From the NCBI RefSeq assembly GCF_014646295.1, contig NZ_BMNE01000010.1, positions 70,697 to 134,696 of the forward strand: DNA of 64,000 nt, written 5' to 3'. This DNA comes from Nocardia rhizosphaerihabitans. Its GTDB lineage: Bacteria > Actinomycetota > Actinomycetes > Mycobacteriales > Mycobacteriaceae. This document shows positions 1 to 8,525 of this stretch, piece by piece. The position numbers and the translations under genes were made by a program. Position 1 is the stretch's first letter, and each line of letters begins with the position of its first letter. The notes beneath the pieces were generated by a model. It saw only the letters and a program-made list of their open reading frames with translations, did not search any database and had not been told where the DNA came from.

Positions 1-9
1 AGAGAAATC

Positions 10-1047
10 ATGACATCAGCGGCATCGCTCGGTGTGACCCTGTTGGCAGAGGGGTCCATCGATTTCAACGTCTCCGGGGTGATCGACCAGTTCTGGCGAT
101 TGACCGTCGACGGACTCACCTACGGATCGATCTACGCGCTGGTCGCCGTCGGCTACACCCTGGTCTACGGCGTGCTGCGACTGATCAACTTCGCGCATTC
201 CGAGATCTTCATGCTCGGCATGTTCGGTACCTACGTGGGGCTGGAGCTGCTCGGCTTCGCCCCCAGCGGCAACGCGTACTCCCAGGGCGTCCTGCTGACG
301 GTGACCTATCTCGGCTTGGCGATGCTGTTCGGCATGCTGGTCTCGGGCATCGCCGCGATCGGGCTCGAACGGGTGGCCTACCGCCCGCTGCGCAGGCGCG
401 GAGCCAAACCGCTGGCGTTCCTGATCACCGCGATCGGCATGTCGTTCGTGATCCAGGAGTTCGTCCACTACATCCTGCCCAAGATCAAGCCGGGTCTCGG
501 CGGCTCCAACGCCCAGACCGGTATCCGGCTGGTGGAGCCGAAGGTGCAGTTCACCTTCCTCGGCGCGCAGGTCACCAACGTGGCGCTGGTGATCTTCGCC
601 GCGGCCATCGTGCTCGCGATCACCACCGAGATCCTCATCAACAGAACCAAATTCGGCCGCGCCATCCGCGCGGTGGCCCAGGATCCCGACACCGCCACCC
701 TGATGGGTGTCTCGCGCGAGCGGGTGATCGTGCTGACCTTCCTCATCGGCGGCCTGCTGGCCGGTGCGGCCGCGATGCTGTACACGCTCTACATCCCCAC
801 CGGGATCATCTTCTCCGGCGGTTTCATTCTCGGTATCAAGGCTTTCAGCGCCGCGGTGCTCGGCGGTATCGGCAACCTGCGCGGCGCGCTGCTCGGCGGC
901 ATGATCCTCGGCGTCGCCGAGCAATACGGGCAGATCCTGTTCGGCAACGAATGGCGTGACGTGGTTGCGTTCGTTCTGCTGGTGACCGTGCTGATGTTCC
1001 GGCCGACCGGCATCCTCGGCGAGAGCCTGGGGAGGGCGCGCGCATGA
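10..1047 (+). CDS. livH: Branched-chain amino-acid ABC transporter permease LivH
   Basis: Inner-membrane permease of a high-affinity Leu/Ile/Val-type (HAAT) ABC importer; it pairs with LivM to form the channel. The 345-aa product is almost entirely hydrophobic, with about eight predicted membrane segments. It carries the LivH-type stretch around residues 36-62 (SIYALVAVGYTLVYG...NFAHSEIFM) and the cytoplasmic EAA-like loop near residues 225-240 (RAVAQDPDTATLMGV). Its stop overlaps the ATG of livM (ATGA), indicating translational coupling. The substrate-binding gene and the promoter would lie upstream, outside the window. The substrate could also be urea or another amide, since such permeases are closely related; the family call is firm, the substrate inferred. 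Confidence 0.9.
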   Translation: MTSAASLGVTLLAEGSIDFNVSGVIDQFWRLTVDGLTYGSIYALVAVGYTLVYGVLRLINFAHSEIFMLGMFGTYVGLELLGFAPSGNAYSQGVLLTVTYLGLAMLFGMLVSGIAAIGLERVAYRPLRRRGAKPLAFLITAIGMSFVIQEFVHYILPKIKPGLGGSNAQTGIRLVEPKVQFTFLGAQVTNVALVIFAAAIVLAITTEILINRTKFGRAIRAVAQDPDTATLMGVSRERVIVLTFLIGGLLAGAAAMLYTLYIPTGIIFSGGFILGIKAFSAAVLGGIGNLRGALLGGMILGVAEQYGQILFGNEWRDVVAFVLLVTVLMFRPTGILGESLGRARA

Positions 1048-2459
1048 CCGACCTGACGAAAACTCCGGTGAAGGACCAGGATCGGCGCGGCCTCGGCGAC
1101 GCGATCCGCGACTGGTGGGACGGTCTGTCCCGGCCGGGTCAATGGGCCGTCGGCGTGCCGGTCATCGCCGTGCTGGCGATCCTGCCGCTGTACCCGCCCC
1201 CGCTGATCGACACCCCGGGCGTGAGTTTCGGCGGCGTGATGGCGCAGTTCGCGATGTACGCGCTGATCGCCATCGGCCTGAACGTGGTCGTCGGCCAGGC
1301 CGGTCTCCTCGACCTCGGCTATGTCGGTTTCTACGCTGTCGGCGCCTACACGGTCGGCCTGCTGACCAGTCCGAACAGTCCGTGGAACCAGACCGACGGC
1401 GGCTGGCTCGATCCCAGCTGGGCGTGGCTGGCGTGCCTGCCGATCGCGGTCGCGCTGACCGCGTTCGCCGGTCTCGTGCTCGGCGCGCCGACCCTGCGGC
1501 TGCGCGGCGACTATCTGGCGATCGTGACGCTGGGCTTCGGTGAGATCGTCCGCCTGATGGCCGACAACCTCGAGGAACTGACCAACGGCAGCCTCGGGTT
1601 GTCCAAGATCGCCTACCCGGAGGTCGGCGAATCGGAAGCGCATCCCGGTGGCTACTTCTCTCCGGGCAACCTCGGTGATCCCGACAGCTCGAACCCGCTG
1701 GAGCGGGCCAACAACGGCACCTGGTGGTTCTGGCTCGGCATGGCGCTGGTTGTCGTGGTCCTGCTGGTCATCGGCAACCTCGAGCGCAGCCGGGTCGGCC
1801 GCTCCTGGGTCGCGATCCGCGAGGACGAGGACGCCGCCGAGATCATGGGCGTGCCGACCTTCAAGTTCAAGCTGTGGGCCTTCGTGATCGGCGCCTCCGT
1901 CGGCGGTCTGTCGGGCGCCATGTACGCCGGTCAGGTCACCTATGTGAACCCGAAGCAGTTCGACATCATCTTGTCGATGCTGTTCCTGTGCGCCGTCGTG
2001 CTCGGCGGCTCGGGCAACAAGCTCGGCGTGATCGTCGGCGCCTTCCTCATCGCGTACCTGCCGATGCGGTTGCAGTCGGTGCAGCTGGTGTCGAGCGAGT
2101 CGACCGGCTATCTGCTGCTCGGGCTCGATATCGCGCTGCTGGTCGGCCTGTGGTTGCTGTGGCGGTGGCGCGGTGCCGCGCTCGGCGTGTGGGCCAGGCG
2201 CGGGGTGATCACCGTGTCGATCTTCGCGGTGGTCTTCGGCCTGCTGCTGCTGGGCAGCGTGCTGCTGTTCCGTAAGGGCGGCGCGCAGACTCTCGGTGAC
2301 CTGAAGTACTTCTACTTCGGCATCGCGCTGGTGGTGATGATGATTCTGCGGCCACAGGGTCTGTTCCCGGTGCGGCAGAAACTGCTCACCTACGGCAGGC
2401 AGGTGTACCAGGCGGTCGTGCGCAAGCCGGCGGCCGAACTGATCGGAGCAGGGCGATGA
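1044..2459 (+). CDS. livM: Branched-chain amino-acid ABC transporter permease LivM
   Basis: Second permease subunit of the Liv importer, 471 aa, longer than the usual 330-420 aa because of an N-terminal extension and extra hydrophobic segments near residues 350-420. LivM hallmarks include YALIAIGLNVVVGQAGLLDLG near residue 75 and the EAA loop RSWVAIREDEDAAEIMGV near residue 255. The ATG overlaps the livH stop by 4 nt, and its own stop overlaps the ATG of the ATPase gene in the same way, so livH-livM-livGF is a tightly coupled operon. The transported substrate is inferred from the family only. Confidence 0.9.
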   Translation: MTDLTKTPVKDQDRRGLGDAIRDWWDGLSRPGQWAVGVPVIAVLAILPLYPPPLIDTPGVSFGGVMAQFAMYALIAIGLNVVVGQAGLLDLGYVGFYAVGAYTVGLLTSPNSPWNQTDGGWLDPSWAWLACLPIAVALTAFAGLVLGAPTLRLRGDYLAIVTLGFGEIVRLMADNLEELTNGSLGLSKIAYPEVGESEAHPGGYFSPGNLGDPDSSNPLERANNGTWWFWLGMALVVVVLLVIGNLERSRVGRSWVAIREDEDAAEIMGVPTFKFKLWAFVIGASVGGLSGAMYAGQVTYVNPKQFDIILSMLFLCAVVLGGSGNKLGVIVGAFLIAYLPMRLQSVQLVSSESTGYLLLGLDIALLVGLWLLWRWRGAALGVWARRGVITVSIFAVVFGLLLLGSVLLFRKGGAQTLGDLKYFYFGIALVVMMILRPQGLFPVRQKLLTYGRQVYQAVVRKPAAELIGAGR

Positions 2460-4249
2460 CGGGGCCGGGCGCAGGGGACGCGCTGTACGACAACGAGGAC
2501 ATGTCGGCCGGGTACAAGCCAGCGCCGGAGGTCGAACCGGCAGGCGAGGTCGACGTCACCGCGGTGCTGCCCGAACTCGGCGATGCCGAGACGGTCGCCG
2601 AGGTGGTCGCGCCGCATCGCGCGATCGACACCGAGGTGGGCGAGGCGCTGCTGCGCACCGACGGCCTGACGGTGAAGTTCGGCGGTCTGACCGCACTGGA
2701 CGGGGTCAGCTTCGAGATCCGCCGCGGCGAGATCCTCGGCCTGATCGGCCCGAACGGCGCGGGCAAGACCACCTGCTTCAACGCGATCACCGGTGTCTAC
2801 AAGCCCGCGGCGGGCAGCGTGCACTTCGACGGGCGGCCGCTGGCCAAGACCAAACGCAACGAGATCACCCGCCTCGGCATCGCGCGCACGTTCCAGAACG
2901 TGCGGCTGTTCGGGGAGATGACGGCGCTGGAGAACGTGGTCGTCGGCACCGACGCCCGCCACACCACCTCGGTGCCCGGCGCGGTGTTCCGCACGCCGAA
3001 GCACCGGCGCGAGGAGCGCGACGCCATCGAGCGTGGCATGGCGCTGCTCGAGTTCGTCGGTATCGCGCCGCGGGCGGTGGAGAAGGCGCGCAACCTCTCC
3101 TACGGCGATCAGCGCAGGCTCGAGATCGCGCGGGCGCTGGCGACCGAGCCGAAGCTGCTGTGTCTGGACGAACCGGCCGCCGGATTCAATCCCAGCGAGA
3201 AGTCGGCGCTGATGGATCTGATCCGCAAGATCCGCGACGACGGCTACACCGTGCTGCTGATCGAGCACGACATGCGCCTGGTGATGGGCGTGACCGACCG
3301 GATCGTGGTGCTCGAGTTCGGCCGCAAGATCGCCGACGGCCTGCCCGCCCAGGTGCGGGAGGATCCGGCGGTCATCGCGGCCTATCTCGGTGTGCCCGAC
3401 GCGGACACGGTCGAAGAGGTGCGCGAGGGGGCAGGCGCCGCCGCCACGGAGGAAGCGGCGCCGACGCAGGCGCCTGCCACGGTGGTGGAAGCGGCGCGCG
3501 AGGAGCCCGAGGCCGTTGTCGAGCAGCGCGTGCCGCTGCTCGAGGTCCGCGACATGGTCGTGAACTACGGCAGAATCGAAGCGCTGCACGGGATCTCGCT
3601 GTCGGTCGACCAGGGTGAGCTGATCACCCTGCTCGGCGCCAACGGCGCGGGCAAGACGACCGCCATGCGCGCGCTGTCGGGTCTGCTGCCGCTCACCTCG
3701 GGCAAGATCCTGTTCGAGGGCAAGGACATCACCTCGATGAAGGCCCACGACCGGGTGGTCCACGGCTTGATCCAGGCGCCGGAAGGCCGCGGCGTGTTCC
3801 CCGGCATGACCGTGGCGGAGAACCTCGACATGGGTTGCTACGGCAGGCCTTTCGAGCAGAAATCCGAGTACCAGCAGACGCTGGACTGGATCTTCGAACT
3901 GTTCCCCCGCCTGGCCGAACGCCGCAAACAGGTCGGCGGCACGCTCTCCGGCGGCGAACAGCAGATGCTGGCCATCGGCCGCGCCCTGATGGCCCGCCCG
4001 AAGCTGCTGCTGCTCGACGAGCCGTCGATGGGTCTGGCCCCCATGGTGATCCAGCAGATCTTCAAGATCATCAGCGAGATCAACCGCCAGGGCACCACGG
4101 TCCTGCTCGTCGAACAGAACGCCCAGCAGGCCCTGACCCGCAGCGACCGCGCCTACATCCTGGAAACCGGCGAGGTCACCAAGACCGGAGCGGGCTCAGC
4201 CCTGCTCACCGACCCCGCCGTGATGTCCGCCTACCTCGGCCACGACTGA
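2456..4249 (+). CDS. livG/livF: Fused LivG-LivF ATP-binding protein of the branched-chain amino-acid importer
   Basis: A single 597-aa polypeptide holds both ATPases that energise the Liv importer; in most bacteria these are separate LivG and LivF proteins. Domain 1 (about residues 65-320) is LivG-like: Walker A GPNGAGKTT near residue 99, signature LSYGDQRRLEIARAL, Walker B LCLDEPAAG. An acidic/Ala-rich linker (about 320-360) follows. Domain 2 (about 360-597) is LivF-like: GANGAGKTT near 394, signature LSGGEQQMLAIGRAL, Walker B LLLLDEPSMG. An extra N-terminal acidic tail of about 60 residues precedes domain 1. The frame is continuous, so the fusion is real in this sequence. It is translationally coupled to livM and followed by a terminator. 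Confidence 0.9.
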   Translation: MTGPGAGDALYDNEDMSAGYKPAPEVEPAGEVDVTAVLPELGDAETVAEVVAPHRAIDTEVGEALLRTDGLTVKFGGLTALDGVSFEIRRGEILGLIGPNGAGKTTCFNAITGVYKPAAGSVHFDGRPLAKTKRNEITRLGIARTFQNVRLFGEMTALENVVVGTDARHTTSVPGAVFRTPKHRREERDAIERGMALLEFVGIAPRAVEKARNLSYGDQRRLEIARALATEPKLLCLDEPAAGFNPSEKSALMDLIRKIRDDGYTVLLIEHDMRLVMGVTDRIVVLEFGRKIADGLPAQVREDPAVIAAYLGVPDADTVEEVREGAGAAATEEAAPTQAPATVVEAAREEPEAVVEQRVPLLEVRDMVVNYGRIEALHGISLSVDQGELITLLGANGAGKTTAMRALSGLLPLTSGKILFEGKDITSMKAHDRVVHGLIQAPEGRGVFPGMTVAENLDMGCYGRPFEQKSEYQQTLDWIFELFPRLAERRKQVGGTLSGGEQQMLAIGRALMARPKLLLLDEPSMGLAPMVIQQIFKIISEINRQGTTVLLVEQNAQQALTRSDRAYILETGEVTKTGAGSALLTDPAVMSAYLGHD

Positions 4250-4267
4250 CCAGGAAATCGCCCGGAA

Positions 4268-4308
4268 ATCGGCCCCTGTACCCGTCGCTGAGCGGTACAG
4301 GGGCCGAT
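4268..4308. terminator. Terminator hairpin after the liv operon
   Basis: A perfect 15-bp stem: arm 4268-4282 (ATCGGCCCCTGTACC) pairs with 4294-4308, with an 11-nt loop. There is no U-tract, as is usual for actinobacterial terminators. It closes the liv operon. Confidence 0.7.
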
Positions 4309-4396
4309 GTCGTCGGCACCGCCCACCCCAGCGGGCGCGGTGCGTATTCGTCGATTTTTTCCGGCGGGTCGACCGGCTGGCGGCTACCGTTGACCT

Positions 4397-6907
4397 GTGA
4401 CAGACGTCGCGCGTCCGTGGCGAATCTTCTTGAGCCACACCGGGGATCTTCGTGTCCGGCCGACTGGTCGGTCGTGGATCGACGCGGCCGAGGATGCGGT
4501 GAAGCAGTCACAGCACGCACCGGTCGATATGCGGTACTTCACCGCGGACGAACGACCGACCGCGCAGGTGTGTGTCGAAGCGGTACGCCAAGCCGATCTC
4601 TACGTCGGAATCATCGGCGCGCGTTATGGATCGCCGGTCCGTGACGATCCGAGCCGGTCCTATACCGAACTCGAATTCGACACTGCGACAGAGTCGGGAA
4701 AACACCGGTTGATGGTATTCGTCGAGAACGACCGGGTCGAACAGCGTCAGGTCGTCTTCCGGCACAAGATCCGGGAAAGTGGGTTGACCACGGTCGACGC
4801 GGTCGACCCCGCCGACCTGCAGGCCAAACTGCTGCAGGCGATCATGCGGCTGATGTTGCGCCTGGTCGACACACGGCAGGTCGACGTTGCTCGCCCGATT
4901 CCTCGCCAATTGCCCTTCGGGGGAACAGGATTCGTCGATCGGGTCGAGAGCAGATCCGTGCTGCTGTCGCGGGTGCGCGAGGAGAACCGCCGACGAATCG
5001 TGATCGTCGGCGGACCGCCCGGCGTCGGCAAGTCGAGCCTGGCCGTGCTGACCGCACGTGCGGCGCTGGCCAGATTTCCGGACGGACAGCTCTATATCGA
5101 CCTGCAGGGCTACAGCGCTGCTCCGGCGGTCTCGACCTACGCCGCACTGGACCTGTTCATCCGATCCCTGGACGACAGTTGGCACGGTGACCGGGATTCC
5201 GACGAACAACTACTCGCCCAGCGATATCGGGGGCTGCTCGACGGTCGCAAGGTGCTGGTCCTGCTCGACAATGCCGGCTCCGCCGAGCAGGTGCGTCCCC
5301 TGCTGCCACCGCAGTCCTGCGCGGCAATCATCACGACCCGCAGTCCGTTGACCGGCTTGGTGGTCCACGACGGTGCGACGAGGATGACGCTGTCCCCGCT
5401 GGCTCCCATCGATGCGACCGAGCTGCTGGCCGCTGTGACCGAATCCGCCGACGACGATGCGGCCCGGGTCATCGCCCGATTGTGCGGCGGCCTCCCGCTG
5501 GCGTTGCGCATCGCGGCCGAGTACTCGGCTCTGTCCGGAATGTCGCTGTCTGAACTCGCTACCGAGCTGGGCCGTGAGCGGCACAAACTCGACACCCTGT
5601 CCGGATTGGACGGGGATCCAGCTACGGAGGTTCGTGTGGTGTTCTCCTGGTCCTATCGCAATCTGTCCGGTGATCTTCAGCGCGCGTTCCGGCTGACAGC
5701 GCTGCACCCCGGCGGTGAGTTCGGCTCGATGGCCGCGGCCGCGCTGCTGAACACCTCGCCGGATCGAGCGCGACGCACCTTGGACGCCCTTGTCGCCTTC
5801 AACGTCCTGGAACGCCCGGGGCTGGATCGGTACCGATTCCACGACCTGTTGCGCGAGTACGCGGTCGAGCGCGCCGAGGCCGAGGACGCCGTGGAGGTCC
5901 GACGCGAGGCTCTGGCCAGGGAATTGGATTGGTACCTGCGCTCCATCGACGCCGCGGATCGGCTGTTCGCGCCGTCGCGCCGGCATGTCCCGCTGGACCC
6001 GCCGTGGCCGGAGCTGCCGCCGGTGGGGTTCGGCGACTACGACGCTGCCCTGCGGTGGTGTGATGCCGAACGGGTGAACCTGGCCGCCGGAGTCCGCAGC
6101 GCGCTCGCGTCCGGACTGCCGAGCGTGGCCTGGCGGATCGCCCTCGCCGCCGCGACCTACTACAAGATTCGACGGCATTACAGCGACTGGCTTGCGCAGA
6201 GCGAGAACGCCGTCGAAGCCGCTCGCATGCTGGGCGATCTGTTCGCCGAGCAATGGTGTCTGACCAGCCTCGGCGGGGCATTGCTCGAGTCGGCACGTCC
6301 GGCCGACGCCTGGTCGGCCTTCTCGGACTCGCTGCGGATCAACCGCGAACTCGGCGCGAGGATCGGGGAGGGCATGGCATTGAACAACCTGGGGGAGACG
6401 GCGCTGGCGCTCGGTCGCGGAGCGCAGGCGATCGAGTTCGGCGAGGCCGCGCTGCACATCTGGCGCGAGGTGGGGGATGCCCGCAGCGAGGCGATCGTCC
6501 TGCACGAGGTGCTCGCGGCCGCCCGGTTCGACCGTGGCGAGTATGTCGAGGCGAAGTCCCTGCTCGACGATGCGCTGGCGGTGTGCCGAGACCTGGATCC
6601 ACACGTCGAAGGGGTAGTCCGCCACGATATCGGGCGGACACTGGTGGCCATGTCGCGTCCGGCTGCGGCCCGATCGGCATTCGAGACCGCGGCTGCGGTG
6701 CGTCGCGAGAGCGGTGACCAGCTCGGTGCGGCTGAGACCCTGCAGACACTTGCCGAGCTGGAGGCGCAGGGCGGGCACCACGAGAGCGCCGTCGCGGCGC
6801 TGCTGAGAGCGTTGGCGATCTACCTCGAAACCGGGTCGGCGCAGGCGGACTCGGTGCGTGCGCGCCTTGCCGCACTCGGCTTCGAGGAAGATCACGGGTT
6901 GTGCTGA
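4397..6907 (+). CDS. DUF4062 (TIR-like) / NB-ARC / TPR STAND protein beside the RiPP locus
   Basis: 836-aa signal-transduction ATPase. Residues 1-150 are a DUF4062/TIR-like module (RIFLSHTGDL near the start, DLYVGIIGARYGSPV and YTELEFDTA further on). Residues about 180-480 are an NB-ARC ATPase with P-loop GGPPGVGKSS near 205-213 and Walker B KVLVLLDNAG near 285. Residues about 600-830 are helical repeats of TPR type. The GTG start is set by a -10-like TACCGT at 4385-4390 six nt upstream, so the mRNA is probably leaderless. The 3' end overlaps the convergent maturase gene by 16 nt. From memory, Fxs-type RiPP loci carry separate TIR-like (FxsC) and TPR (FxsT) partners; this gene looks like both roles merged. 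What it senses is unknown. Confidence 0.8.
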   Translation: MTDVARPWRIFLSHTGDLRVRPTGRSWIDAAEDAVKQSQHAPVDMRYFTADERPTAQVCVEAVRQADLYVGIIGARYGSPVRDDPSRSYTELEFDTATESGKHRLMVFVENDRVEQRQVVFRHKIRESGLTTVDAVDPADLQAKLLQAIMRLMLRLVDTRQVDVARPIPRQLPFGGTGFVDRVESRSVLLSRVREENRRRIVIVGGPPGVGKSSLAVLTARAALARFPDGQLYIDLQGYSAAPAVSTYAALDLFIRSLDDSWHGDRDSDEQLLAQRYRGLLDGRKVLVLLDNAGSAEQVRPLLPPQSCAAIITTRSPLTGLVVHDGATRMTLSPLAPIDATELLAAVTESADDDAARVIARLCGGLPLALRIAAEYSALSGMSLSELATELGRERHKLDTLSGLDGDPATEVRVVFSWSYRNLSGDLQRAFRLTALHPGGEFGSMAAAALLNTSPDRARRTLDALVAFNVLERPGLDRYRFHDLLREYAVERAEAEDAVEVRREALARELDWYLRSIDAADRLFAPSRRHVPLDPPWPELPPVGFGDYDAALRWCDAERVNLAAGVRSALASGLPSVAWRIALAAATYYKIRRHYSDWLAQSENAVEAARMLGDLFAEQWCLTSLGGALLESARPADAWSAFSDSLRINRELGARIGEGMALNNLGETALALGRGAQAIEFGEAALHIWREVGDARSEAIVLHEVLAAARFDRGEYVEAKSLLDDALAVCRDLDPHVEGVVRHDIGRTLVAMSRPAAARSAFETAAAVRRESGDQLGAAETLQTLAELEAQGGHHESAVAALLRALAIYLETGSAQADSVRARLAALGFEEDHGLC

Positions 6908-8112
6908 GCCGCCTCCCGTATCCGGGCCAGCGAGGTCCCACGACGGGCCAATCCGGCCTCGACCTTCGCTTCGATGTGGCTGATCAACGCGAAGAGATCG
7001 GCGCAGTACACCGAGGGGTTGCGAAAACCGGCGCCGGGGCGGTACCGGTGGGAGTACAGACCGCCGCCGCAGACGCGATGGTGCCGACATTGCCGGCACT
7101 TCGGCGCGAGTGCCGCGGCACCGATCTGTCGGGCCTGCAGGGCAGGCAGGCGCGCAACCTCGTCCAGGGAGTGCCGGAAGACGCTCATTCCGGTGGCCGC
7201 TGCACCTTCTCCCACCGCCTTCATGCTGTCTGCTTGCTCGTAGGAGCCGTCCGTCTCGATCACGACCAAGGCGATCGGGTTGAGTCCGAATGCCTCGTAG
7301 CTGGCACTGCCGCCGAGGAGCAGGTGGATGAGATCCTCGAACATCCGGACTTCGCATGGGCTCTCCGATGCGTCGAACCACGCGTCGAAGATCGGGATGA
7401 GCCAGTCCGCATAGGGCGTTCGCCCGTCCGCGTGACCCGAGCCCGGCGGCGGGTTCTCCCAGGTGCTGTGCGGCAGCAGGAAGTTCACGGCGGGAGTGCC
7501 GAGATCGAGCAGGCTCGCCCACACCGCGAGTGGATCGGCGGCCAGCTGCACCGTGCACAAGACGCCGCCGAACGATGCGCGCAGGCCCGGCCTGCCCATG
7601 AGGGTGATCGCTGCTGACGCGGCATCGTAGCTGGACCGGCCGTCGCGGAATCGGCGATGCAGGTCGTTGGCCGATCTGTCACCGTCGATGCTGACCCCGA
7701 TGCCGATCTGCGCGTCGACCAAGCGTTCGGCAGTTCGCTGGTCGAGCAGGACGCCGTTGGTCTGGACGGAGGCCAGCACGCGCAGCGGGGCGACTCCGGC
7801 GCGGATGGTTTCGGTGATCCGGATGAGCAGATCCGGTCCGGTCAGCAGGGGCTCCCCACCGTGTAGCCGGATCGCGACTTCGTCGAGGTCGTGCGCTTGG
7901 GCGTGCTCGGCGATGCGATTCGCCACCGCCTCGACCACCGCATCGCTCATCCCGCGAGGCTGCTTCTGCCACGACTGATCGGCCAGGTGATAGACGTAGC
8001 AGTAGTCGCAGTCCAGGTTGCACCGGGACTGCACTTTCAGGATGAATTCCCGGAGCGGCTGTACGGGCGCGGCGGTCGCGGCGAAACCTGGCCACGGCAA
8101 CTCGATCGGCAC
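6892..8112 (-). CDS. FxsB-family radical SAM/SPASM cyclophane-forming peptide maturase
   Basis: 406-aa iron-sulfur enzyme predicted to install C-C crosslinks in a ribosomal peptide. The radical-SAM cluster motif CNLDCDYC gives Cys31, Cys35 and Cys38. The GGEP-type motif HGGEPLLTG is present. A SPASM-like Cys-rich C-terminal region (KCRQCRHHRVCGGG, then YCADL) would bind auxiliary clusters. The N-terminal segment PVQPLREFILKVQSRCNLDC strongly resembles FxsB proteins. No HEXXH extension is present, so this is the short form. GTG start, 12 nt downstream of the precursor stop, so the two are cotranscribed. The family call is strong; the crosslink chemistry is inferred from the family. Confidence 0.85.
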   Translation of the reverse strand: MPIELPWPGFAATAAPVQPLREFILKVQSRCNLDCDYCYVYHLADQSWQKQPRGMSDAVVEAVANRIAEHAQAHDLDEVAIRLHGGEPLLTGPDLLIRITETIRAGVAPLRVLASVQTNGVLLDQRTAERLVDAQIGIGVSIDGDRSANDLHRRFRDGRSSYDAASAAITLMGRPGLRASFGGVLCTVQLAADPLAVWASLLDLGTPAVNFLLPHSTWENPPPGSGHADGRTPYADWLIPIFDAWFDASESPCEVRMFEDLIHLLLGGSASYEAFGLNPIALVVIETDGSYEQADSMKAVGEGAAATGMSVFRHSLDEVARLPALQARQIGAAALAPKCRQCRHHRVCGGGLYSHRYRPGAGFRNPSVYCADLFALISHIEAKVEAGLARRGTSLARIREAAQHNP

Positions 8113-8124
8113 GTGGCGTAACCG

Positions 8125-8274
8125 TTACGACGCGCGACGCGGACGTGGAGTCAGGAGAGCGCGGGGATTGGTGTTGTGGGCGTAGGCGGTGCAGGCGTCG
8201 GATTCCGGGCTGTGCAACCGGGCGAGGGCGATGTCGAGTGCGGCGGCGGGGGTGGTGTCGACGGACGGTTTCAT
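8125..8274 (-). CDS. Candidate precursor peptide for the FxsB-type maturase (49 aa)
   Basis: 49-aa ORF immediately upstream of, and collinear with, the radical SAM maturase. The start at 8274 is set by an AGGAG ribosome site 6-7 nt upstream; the open frame extends 12 codons further but without such a site. It has an Ala/Leu-rich amphipathic leader (AAALDIALARLHS) followed by a polar core and a basic tail, TAYAHNTNPRALLTPRPRRAS-like. It does not end in the canonical FxSxx of FxsA peptides. Possible three-residue cyclophane sites are Tyr31-Ala-His33 and His33-Asn-Thr35. That it is the substrate is inferred from size and context. Confidence 0.65.
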   Translation of the reverse strand: MKPSVDTTPAAALDIALARLHSPESDACTAYAHNTNPRALLTPRPRRAS

Positions 8275-8512
8275 GGCGACTCCTAGCTGAAAAACTTTCC
8301 CCATCATCACATTTCGCCGTGTTCGTGGACAGATCGTTTCGTCCTCGAAGGCCTTACCACGGTGTGGCGCTGGCGCGTCGCGCTGTCAGTGGGGTGGACA
8401 GCGCGCGCTGCACTCTCCCGCCCGGTCGGCGACGCCCGCTCGGGACCGCAGTCTCGGGTACCCGCCGGCCCCGACCGGCGCGGCGGGGTTCGGGGGTGTC
8501 GGTGGTGGTCCC

Positions 8513-8518
8513 TACACT
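8513..8518 (+). promoter_or_regulatory. -10 box of a leaderless polA promoter
   Basis: TACACT lies 7 nt upstream of the polA GTG, so transcription should begin at or next to the start codon. The rest of 8275-8512 holds no ORF I can support; it carries the upstream regions of the divergent precursor peptide and polA. Confidence 0.55.
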
Positions 8519-8525
8519 CATCCGG

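Noticed and set aside
8125..8310. 61-aa version of the precursor peptide
   Set aside because: The earlier in-frame start has no ribosome site, while ATG 8274 has AGGAG at the right distance.
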